DNA from: Bacteroidales bacterium
Lineage (GTDB): Bacteria; Bacteroidota; Bacteroidia; Bacteroidales; F082
Length of the DNA stretch: 64,000 nucleotides
Reading direction: 5' to 3'
NCBI GenBank assembly: GCA_017548125.1
Contig: JAFYNK010000012.1
Span: 1-64,000 of the forward strand
In this document: piece after piece, positions 60,315 through 64,000 of the stretch
How the letters are laid out: every line of letters starts with the position of its first letter
How positions within the stretch are numbered: position 1 is the first letter of the stretch
Made by a program: the position numbers and the translations under genes
The notes under the pieces: model-generated
Seen by the model: the letters and a program-made list of their open reading frames with translations, nothing else
Databases searched by the model: none
Told to the model about the DNA's origin: nothing

Positions 60315-60344
60315 TTATATAGATAAAGGAAAGGAGATAATAAA

Positions 60345-60404
60345 ATGAATGATTTTGAAAATGTAATTATTGAGGCAGAAACGTTAGCCAGTTGTATAAA
60401 ATGA
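60345..60404 (+). CDS. 19-residue leader peptide ORF or truncated gene remnant
   Basis: AAAGGAGATAATAAA places a good ribosome binding site before ATG 60345, giving a 19-residue peptide ending ETLASCIK. Its stop overlaps the AAAAGGAGTGAG site of the next gene by a few bases. Either a leader that couples translation to 60421 or the remains of a deleted gene; peptide itself has no recognisable role. Confidence 0.4.
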   Translation: MNDFENVIIEAETLASCIK

Positions 60405-60420
60405 AAAGGAGTGAGTTTTA

Positions 60421-60777
60421 ATGGCAAGTTCGCAGAAGAAATTAAATGACACACTGCGTGAGAATTTTTTACAAAGAATTATTGAGTTACTGGAATTCGA
60501 TGAAGAAATTCTTCGCACAGGCGCAAATGAAATTGCAATTCCTTGCGTTGACTCTGAACAGAATGAAAAATTTGTTCAGATTGTAGTAAAAGTTCCCACA
60601 GGTTCTCGTGATGGGGAACCGTATGATGGTTACTCTATGGCAGAGGATTACAAGTTAAAACTCGAAGAAAAAGAAAGAAAGAGAAAGGAAAACGAGGAAA
60701 AAAAGAGGAAAAAAGTCGAAAGGGATAAAAAAATTAGAGAAAAAAAAGAAGAAATGAGGGCAAAACGGGAAGCATAA
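60421..60777 (+). CDS. Small protein with charged coiled-coil tail, paralogue A
   Basis: A 118-residue protein. Residues 1-75 form a domain with NEIAIPCVD, VVKVPTGSRDGEPYDGYSMAEDY; the rest is a Lys/Glu coiled coil. It is clearly related to the protein coded at 62632 (shared PTGSRDG-x-PYDGY-x-MAEDY), but its codons are AT-rich. Role unknown; charged tails often mediate DNA or protein binding. AAAAGGAG precedes the ATG. Confidence 0.75.
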   Translation: MASSQKKLNDTLRENFLQRIIELLEFDEEILRTGANEIAIPCVDSEQNEKFVQIVVKVPTGSRDGEPYDGYSMAEDYKLKLEEKERKRKENEEKKRKKVERDKKIREKKEEMRAKREA

Positions 60778-60794
60778 CTCCCGTTTTTTCCTTT
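60762..60794 (+). terminator. Intrinsic terminator overlapping the stop codon
   Basis: AAAACGGGA / TCCCGTTTT (60762-60770 and 60779-60787), loop containing TAA, followed by TTCCTTTT. Confidence 0.85.
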
Positions 60795-60836
60795 TATTGG
60801 AAATGCCCGGGCCGCAGAAATTTTTTATTTTAGGGG

Positions 60837-60865
60837 TTGACAAACACACAACTTTCTGTTATACT
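60837..60865 (+). promoter_or_regulatory. Early promoter with GGGG upstream of -35
   Basis: AGGGGTTGACA (TTGACA 60837-60842), 17-base spacer, TATACT (60860-60865), extended TGT. Confidence 0.85.
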
Positions 60866-60891
60866 AATTATAGAAGAAAGGAAGCGAAGAA

Positions 60892-61362
60892 ATGAAACTG
60901 TTAATTATCTTTATCGTTTTATCTATTGTTAATGTTGTATTTTCTACTATACGTTCTCTCACCACTATTAAAAGTGGTAAGTCGGTGGCGAGTTTAGTTA
61001 GTGGTGGATACTTTGCCTTTTACAATATCGTTTTAATTTATACGGTAATGGACTTTCCGATGTGGCAGAAATGCGTTATCACTTTTGTTTGTAATGTCAT
61101 CGGGGTTTGGACTGTTAAGTTCATTGAAGAGAAGATGAGAAAAGACAAAATGTGGAAAGTTGAAGTAACCATTCCCACAAAATATGCAAATGCAGTTGAC
61201 TTTTATTTAGAAAAAATTCCACATAGTTATATTACCATCAGTCCAAAACATACCTTATTTAATTTTTATTGTGACACAAAAGAAGAAACTCAAAAAGTTA
61301 CTGATGTTTGTAACCAATACGAGGCAAGATATTTTGCAAGTGAATGTCAGAAAATTTTCTAA
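60892..61362 (+). CDS. Membrane protein, UPF0316/DUF5698-like with soluble C-terminal domain
   Basis: A 156-residue protein. Three transmembrane helices span about residues 2-20, 35-52 and 60-80; the pattern STIRSLTTIKSGKSVASLVSGGYFAFYNIVLIYTV followed by FIEEKM is close to the DUF5698 membrane domain of the YebE/UPF0316 family, and the soluble end (residues 90-156, KVEVTIPTKYANAVDFYLEK) fits the small domain attached there. The function of the bacterial family is not well known. A phage copy suggests action at the host membrane. AAAGGAAGCG precedes the ATG. Confidence 0.6.
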   Translation: MKLLIIFIVLSIVNVVFSTIRSLTTIKSGKSVASLVSGGYFAFYNIVLIYTVMDFPMWQKCVITFVCNVIGVWTVKFIEEKMRKDKMWKVEVTIPTKYANAVDFYLEKIPHSYITISPKHTLFNFYCDTKEETQKVTDVCNQYEARYFASECQKIF

Positions 61363-61375
61363 AATTCTCCTTATT

Positions 61376-61406
61376 CGGCGCGGAGTTACCCCAAAACTTC
61401 GCGCCG
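61376..61406 (+). terminator. Very stable hairpin without T tract
   Basis: Twelve-base-pair stem CGGCGCGGAGTT / AACTTCGCGCCG (61376-61387 and 61395-61406). Followed by TCCTTTCC only, so a classic intrinsic terminator is doubtful; it may block the ribosome, stabilise the 3' end or slow polymerase. Confidence 0.6.
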
Positions 61407-61459
61407 TCCTTTCCTAAAAATGGAATTGCCCGGGCGAAAAAAATTTTTTCATTTAGGGG

Positions 61460-61488
61460 TTGACAAAACAATTAGTTAATGGTATAAT
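61460..61488 (+). promoter_or_regulatory. Early promoter with GGGG upstream of -35
   Basis: AGGGGTTGACA (TTGACA 61460-61465), 17-base spacer, TATAAT (61483-61488). Confidence 0.9.
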
Positions 61489-61514
61489 TAAACCATAGAA
61501 AGGAAGTGAGAAAA

Positions 61515-61712
61515 ATGTTGATGTTGTTGAAAGATTGGAAAGATACTGTTCGTGAAGGAATGAAGTTAATCCAAAAAGGTTGCAGAGAAAATGAAGAATG
61601 GAATGGTTGTGCAGAATGTCCTTTTGATGTATACTGTACCATTCTGATGGAAGATGATACTATTGAAGATGAAGTGAGTAAATTTGAGGGAATTAGATGG
61701 TTGCCAGATTAG
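61515..61712 (+). CDS. Small cysteine-containing hypothetical protein
   Basis: A 65-residue protein (ATG 61515, site AGGAAGTGAG). CRENEEWNGCAECPFDVYC around residues 23-41 holds four cysteines, a possible metal site, followed by an acidic end. The pattern C-x2-CPF-x3-C is seen in small phage proteins; role unknown. Confidence 0.65.
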   Translation: MLMLLKDWKDTVREGMKLIQKGCRENEEWNGCAECPFDVYCTILMEDDTIEDEVSKFEGIRWLPD

Positions 61713-61720
61713 GCGGCCAT
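61697..61720 (+). terminator. Hairpin at the 3' end of the 61515 gene
   Basis: ATGGTTGCC / GGCGGCCAT (61697-61705 and 61712-61720, two GU pairs) with the stop codon in the loop. No T tract follows; GCCCGGGC starts three bases later. Confidence 0.5.
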
Positions 61721-61774
61721 TTGCCCGGGCGCCGAATTCGATCATCATAGAATAAAAAAAATTTGAAAAAGGGG

Positions 61775-61803
61775 TTGACATCTTCCACAAAGTATGGTAT
61801 ATT
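61775..61803 (+). promoter_or_regulatory. Early promoter with GGGG upstream of -35
   Basis: AGGGGTTGACA (TTGACA 61775-61780), 17-base spacer, TATATT (61798-61803). Confidence 0.85.
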
Positions 61804-61835
61804 ATATACATAAGAAAGAGAAAGGAAAAACTGAA

Positions 61836-62480
61836 ATGGAAAAATATTTAATTATCGACACCGAAACCACTAACTCAATTGATGACCCTATTTGCTATGA
61901 CATCGGCTTTGCCGTCATTGACAAGAACGCTCACGTTTATGAGGCTCATAGTTATGTGGTTGCAGATATTTTTCTGGATAAGGAGCTGATGAAGTCAGCC
62001 TACTTTGCCGACAAAATCCCTCAATATTGGGAAGAAATTAAAGAGGGAAAAAGGCTTCTGCGTAGGTTTAAGACAATCCGCTTTATCATCTATGATATTT
62101 GCAAACAATATAATATTAAAAGAGTTTTTGCTCATAATGCAAAGTTCGACTCCCGCTCACTCAACCTCACCCAACGCTTTTTAACATCCTCCAAATATCG
62201 TTTCTTTCTTCCTTTTGGGGTTGAGTGGTGGGATACTCTGAAGATGGCGAGAAAAATTCTCAAAAAAGACGATGAGTATGGAAGTTTTTGCTATGAAAAT
62301 GGGTATATGACTTCCCAAAACTCTCGCAGATATACCGCAGAAATTCTTTACAGGTTCATTACTGGCGATAATTCTTTCGTCGAAAGTCATACTGGACTGG
62401 AAGATGTTCTGATTGAGAAAGAAATTATGCGATTTTGTTTTGAGAGAAATGAAGAAGTCAATGGTCGTTTGTGGGAGTAA
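61836..62480 (+). CDS. DnaQ-like DEDDh 3'-5' exonuclease
   Basis: A 214-residue exonuclease starting at ATG 61836 (AAAGGAAAAACTG). ExoI motif IIDTETTNS at 5-13 (D-x-E), ExoII-like VFAHNAKFDSRSL near 110 (Asp in AKFD), and ExoIII SHTGLEDVLIE near 187 with the general-base His and last Asp. Such enzymes proofread for DnaE-type polymerases; the polymerase at 12976 lacks an internal exonuclease. It is separated from that gene by 45 kb and lies in an early cassette, so RNA decay or host-DNA degradation are alternative roles. Confidence 0.85.
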   Translation: MEKYLIIDTETTNSIDDPICYDIGFAVIDKNAHVYEAHSYVVADIFLDKELMKSAYFADKIPQYWEEIKEGKRLLRRFKTIRFIIYDICKQYNIKRVFAHNAKFDSRSLNLTQRFLTSSKYRFFLPFGVEWWDTLKMARKILKKDDEYGSFCYENGYMTSQNSRRYTAEILYRFITGDNSFVESHTGLEDVLIEKEIMRFCFERNEEVNGRLWE

Positions 62481-62505
62481 CCCACATTCGACCTTTGTAG
62501 ACTCG

Positions 62506-62517
62506 CGCCGGCGGCCG
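62506..62517. repeat. GC-rich palindrome CGCCGGCG in the place of GCCCGGGC
   Basis: CGCCGGCG (62506-62513) overlaps CGGCCG (62512-62517). It lies between a GTGGG/CCCAC hairpin (62471-62485) and a TCTATGATCATAGA palindrome, where the other cassettes have GCCCGGGC. Confidence 0.6.
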
Positions 62518-62570
62518 ATTCTATGATCATAGATCAGGGCGAAAAAAAATTATTTTTTTCTAAAAAAGGG

Positions 62571-62599
62571 TTGACATCTTCCCCACAGTATGCTATACT
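62571..62599 (+). promoter_or_regulatory. Early promoter with GGG upstream of -35
   Basis: AGGGTTGACA (TTGACA 62571-62576), 17-base spacer, TATACT (62594-62599), extended TGC. Confidence 0.85.
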
Positions 62600-62631
62600 G
62601 TATACAGAGATAAGGAAAGGAGATAAACACT

Positions 62632-62991
62632 ATGGCTAATTCCACCAAGCAGGCACGTGACAATGTGCGTTCTCAGTTTATGCTGATTGTCGGCAACTTC
62701 CTCGAAGAGAGAGGGGAAGAGGTCTTGTTGGTAGGCTCGAATGAGTATGCCGTTCCCGTTGTGCGGAATGATGGTGAGGAAGACTTCCTCGTGCTCACCT
62801 TCAAGATGCCGACAGGCTCTCGTGATGGTGACCCTTACGATGGGTACGCCATGGCGGAAGACTACGCCCTCAAATTGAAGGCGAAAGCCGAGAAGGCGAA
62901 AGCCGCCGCCGAAGCCAAGGCGAAGAAGCAGGAGCGTGACCGCAAGATGCGGGAAGCCAAAGCCGAAGCCAAGGCGAAGAGAGAGGGGTGA
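62632..62991 (+). CDS. Small protein with charged coiled-coil tail, paralogue B
   Basis: A 119-residue paralogue of the protein coded at 60421; both share PTGSRDG, PYDGY and MAEDY and end in a long Lys-rich coiled coil. Here the tail is Lys/Ala/Glu (KAEKAKAAAEAKAKK) and the DNA is about 65 percent GC over 62881-62940, against about 33 percent in the paralogue (my counts). It has its own promoter and terminator. AAGGAAAGGAG precedes the ATG. The paralogues may have arrived from differently composed genomes. Confidence 0.75.
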   Translation: MANSTKQARDNVRSQFMLIVGNFLEERGEEVLLVGSNEYAVPVVRNDGEEDFLVLTFKMPTGSRDGDPYDGYAMAEDYALKLKAKAEKAKAAAEAKAKKQERDRKMREAKAEAKAKREG

Positions 62992-63006
62992 CCCTCTCTT
63001 TTTTCC
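62981..63006 (+). terminator. Intrinsic terminator overlapping the stop codon
   Basis: GAGAGGG-gtga-CCCTCTC (62981-62998) followed by six T. Confidence 0.9.
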
Positions 63007-63064
63007 TTCAAGAGTTAGTTGAGGCTAACGGCCGCCCGGGCCGAAAAAAAATTACGAAAAGGGG

Positions 63065-63093
63065 TTGACAAACCACATCAAATGTGGTATCAT
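63065..63093 (+). promoter_or_regulatory. Early promoter with GGGG upstream of -35
   Basis: AGGGGTTGACA (TTGACA 63065-63070), 17-base spacer, TATCAT (63088-63093). Confidence 0.8.
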
Positions 63094-63123
63094 AATTATA
63101 GTAAAAGAAAGGAAGTGAGCGTA

Positions 63124-63282
63124 ATGAAGAGAACCTATTTCTGTCCTTCCGCCGACATTGAGTGTCCTTATTGTGTCGGTTTGGAGTATGAATGTGTTAT
63201 TGGTAATCCCGAAGACGAATGTACTGACTACTACTACTATATGGTAGATATGTACGGAAAGGATTTTGATGATGAGTATTAG
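63124..63282 (+). CDS. 52-residue cysteine-rich protein
   Basis: Starts at ATG 63124 (AAAGGAAGTGAGC). FCPSADIECPYCVGLEYECV holds five cysteines in the first 24 residues, then Tyr and Asp-rich (DYYYYMVDMYGKDFDDEY). Small metal-binding protein likely; function unknown. Its end overlaps the next start. Confidence 0.65.
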   Translation: MKRTYFCPSADIECPYCVGLEYECVIGNPEDECTDYYYYMVDMYGKDFDDEY

Positions 63283-63421
63283 ATTAGCGACTCCTTGCGA
63301 CTGCGAAGGCATTTGTCCTTATGAGTCTGAACAATGGGCAGATTGTGAGTACTGGTGTGGAGCAGAAGAACCGCAAGATGACCCCACAATTTGGGAAGAA
63401 GAAGACGACTACCCCTTTTAG
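63272..63421 (+). CDS. 49-residue cysteine-rich acidic protein
   Basis: Begins inside the end of its neighbour (ATG 63272, stop of the neighbour at 63280-63282). CDCEGICPYE and CEYWCG form a five-cysteine pattern, then an acidic tail. Overlap-coupled with 63124, so the two may work as a pair; no function recognised. The stop lies in the loop side of the terminator. Confidence 0.65.
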   Translation: MSIRLATPCDCEGICPYESEQWADCEYWCGAEEPQDDPTIWEEEDDYPF

Positions 63422-63438
63422 TAGTCGTCTTTTTTTAT
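63404..63438 (+). terminator. Intrinsic terminator overlapping the stop codon
   Basis: Stem GACGACTAC / GTAGTCGTC (63404-63412 and 63421-63429), 8-base loop, then seven T. Confidence 0.9.
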
Positions 63439-63525
63439 CTGTGAGTTAGCCATAACAAACTGCCCGGGCGATTCATGAATCAGTCTGCCCGGGCACTTCC
63501 AAATTTTACCAATTTTCAAGTTTTT

Positions 63526-63563
63526 TTCCAGTAAAAATTTTCCAGATCTTCCAGTAAAAATTT
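63526..63563. repeat. Direct repeat TTCCAGTAAAAATTT
   Basis: Copies at 63526-63540 and 63549-63563; an identical 15-mer is at 5540-5554, running into the -35 box of the 5657 gene. A shorter match (TTCCAGTAAA) lies at 55917-55926. Confidence 0.85.
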
Positions 63564-63699
63564 CCCAAAAATTCCAAAATTTTCCAGGACGCCGCCGTCT
63601 AAGCCGACGTCAAATTTCCCGCAACGTCAAATGCCCGGGCGCACCAAATTTTACCAGATTGCAAATTTTAAAAAGCTGCAAATTTCCATTTGTATCAAA

Positions 63700-63853
63700 C
63701 AGCTGCAGCTGGAAAAATTTTCCATATATAAAAACAGCTGCAACAGCTGGGAAATTTTACCAATTCACCGCAGCTGCGATCTGTGGAAGTTTCACTTACG
63801 TTGAGGGCGGCCGCCCACAAATTTTCCCAAAAATCAAATTCTAAAAACAGCTG
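63700..63853. repeat. Cluster of six CAGCTG palindromes
   Basis: CAGCTG begins at 63700, 63706, 63735, 63744, 63771 and 63848; the first two form a 12-bp palindrome CAGCTGCAGCTG and 63769-63778 is CGCAGCTGCG. An AGCTGC half site is at 63674. Spacers are A/T tracts. The arrangement looks like an iterated protein-binding array. Confidence 0.75.
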
Positions 63854-63860
63854 CGAAAAC

Positions 63861-63889
63861 TTTAAATTTCCTCAAATCTTTAGTATACT
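63861..63889 (+). promoter_or_regulatory. Possible promoter for the last, partial gene
   Basis: TATACT (63884-63889) preceded by TAG as in other early promoters; the -35 position (63861-63866) holds only TTTAAA. A hairpin TGAGAGAG/CTCTCTCA (63902-63926) and a smaller one CCGAC/GTCGG (63942-63960) lie in the leader, so transcript folding may control it. Confidence 0.5.
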
Positions 63890-63975
63890 ATATATAGAAA
63901 GTGAGAGAGAGATACTGACTCTCTCAAGTAAAAAAGTAGCGCCGACGGCTTCACAGTCGGAGAAAGAGGAACATC

Positions 63976-64000
63976 ATGAAGACTATGAGAGAATTCTACG
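63976..64000 (+). CDS. Start of a gene, possibly a paralogue of 59783 (partial)
   Basis: GAAAGAGGAACATC precedes ATG 63976. The eight visible codons read MKTMREFY; the shared REFY, with 13 identical bases in the DNA (gagagaattctac), matches the start of the winged-helix gene at 59783. It runs off the window. Confidence 0.5.

Larger units (their letters stand above)
59560..62533. repeat. TCTATGATCATAGA palindromes before promoters
   Basis: Two identical 14-bp palindromes at 59560-59573 and 62520-62533 and a degenerate copy (GATCATCATAGA) at 61739-61750. All three directly follow the GC-rich palindrome and precede the A/T tract of the next promoter. Confidence 0.75.
57304..63460. repeat. Family of six GTTAGY-N4-RCTAAC dyads, between genes only
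   Basis: Copies at 57304-57319 (loop CTAT), 58365-58380 (CCAA), 59526-59541 (TCCC), 60174-60189 (CGTG), 63014-63029 (TGAG) and 63445-63460 (CATA, with ACAAAC as a degenerate right arm). The 60174 copy extends to an 18-bp match with AGTTAGCC/GGCTAACT. Arms are constant while the four central bases vary, the signature of a dimeric protein site or of selected hairpin pairing. Each is within 40 bases of a GCCCGGGC or its variant. Confidence 0.85.
57293..63640. repeat. Family of 12 GCCCGGGC palindromes, between genes only
   Basis: Perfect copies begin at 57293, 57681, 58415, 58966, 59548, 60805, 61428, 61723, 63034, 63462, 63487 and 63633. A 7-base variant GCCCGGC is at 60192, and CGCCGGCG at 62506 and ATCCCGGGAT at 56697 occupy equivalent places. 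Each lies after a gene or terminator and, apart from the last, before the A/T tract and promoter of the next gene. Several are extended by CGCC or GGCGCC. None falls inside a gene here and I noticed none in the first 57 kb. Confidence 0.9.
63440..63900. other. Long non-coding region dense in palindromes
   Basis: About 460 bases between the 63272 and 63976 genes with no credible ORF. Holds three GCCCGGGC sites (63462, 63487, 63633), one degenerate GTTAG dyad, ATTCATGAAT (63471-63480), two TTCCAGTAAAAATTT copies, and GCGGCCGC-like words near 63808. Six CAGCTG sites fill 63700-63853. Features fit an origin, a packaging site or a multi-site control region for the next operon. Confidence 0.65.

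Noticed and set aside
57261..63060. CRISPR array suggested by regularly repeated short sequences
   Set aside because: Repeats are 8-16 bases, palindromic and separated by genes of differing lengths; no repeat-spacer structure and no cas gene.
56697..63640. GCCCGGGC, GGATCC, GCGGCCGC and similar words as signs of an engineered construct
   Set aside because: They are restriction-site-like but lie in a natural, degenerate cassette pattern with no vector, marker or multiple cloning sequence; treated as native repeats.
1..64000. tRNA genes, integrase, repressor, holin or endolysin
   Set aside because: None was recognised by eye on either strand; small or divergent ones could be missed and lysis genes may lie outside the window.

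Overview
The window is most simply read as about 64 kb of a long-tailed (siphovirus-type) bacteriophage of a low-GC, probably strictly anaerobic Bacillota host such as a gut clostridium. Supporting signs are strong AGGAGG ribosome binding sites, many SigA-like promoters (TTGACA-N17-TATAAT), an oxygen-sensitive class III ribonucleotide reductase with its activase, and a complete head/tail module with a 3055-residue tape measure protein. I saw no integrase, lysogeny repressor, tRNA, CRISPR array, insertion sequence or lysis gene, so the window may be only part of the genome and a temperate lifestyle is not supported.

Layout. (1) 1-1.2 kb: the end of a rightward gene, a bidirectional terminator and three small leftward genes, one resembling phage fibre or head-decoration proteins. 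(2) 1.3-24.7 kb, rightward: a replication and nucleotide block. It holds both subunits of a gyrase-like type IIA topoisomerase, a small winged-helix protein, an OB-fold-like candidate ssDNA-binding protein, a Sak4/RecA-like ATPase, a zinc-finger protein, DnaB-like helicase, DnaG-like primase, a RecJ-like DHH exonuclease, a DnaE-type polymerase with an intact PHP domain, a B12/radical-SAM-like Rossmann protein, NrdD/NrdG with two tiny redox proteins, dCMP deaminase, a ThyX-like protein, a frameshifted dUTPase and a RuvC-like resolvase. Most genes overlap by ATGA or TAATG and are translationally coupled. (3) 24.7-55.6 kb, leftward: the late morphogenesis operon, read from 55.6 kb down: sigma-region-4-like/zinc-finger protein, small gene, terminase-small-position protein, TerL, portal, protease/scaffold, decoration-like protein, major capsid, neck proteins, major tail protein, tape measure, Dit, Tal-like baseplate protein and a fibronectin-III fibre. 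Three intrinsic terminators lie inside this operon, after the capsid and tail-tube genes and before the tape measure, and probably grade expression. (4) 55.6-64 kb, rightward: about 19 very small genes, most with a private strong promoter and terminator. This resembles host-takeover early modules such as that of SPO1.

The most unusual structure is in region 4. The intergenic spacers repeat one cassette: hairpin terminator, often a dyad GTTAGY-N4-RCTAAC, the 8-bp palindrome GCCCGGGC (12 perfect copies, none noticed in the first 57 kb), an A/T tract, a GGGGTTGACA-N17-TATAAT-like promoter and an AAGGAAAGGAG leader. Other palindromes (TCTATGATCATAGA, GCTTTAGT dyads, an 18-bp TGACGTCA palindrome and a CAGCTG cluster) also sit only between genes or at a start codon. 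Tandem promoters without a gene look like scars of lost cassettes, and two cassettes hold paralogous proteins with very different GC content. I propose that these are punctuation marks of a modular, exchangeable early region, and possibly binding sites for phage-coded regulators; this is inference. All functional names come from reading motifs by eye; no database search was run.
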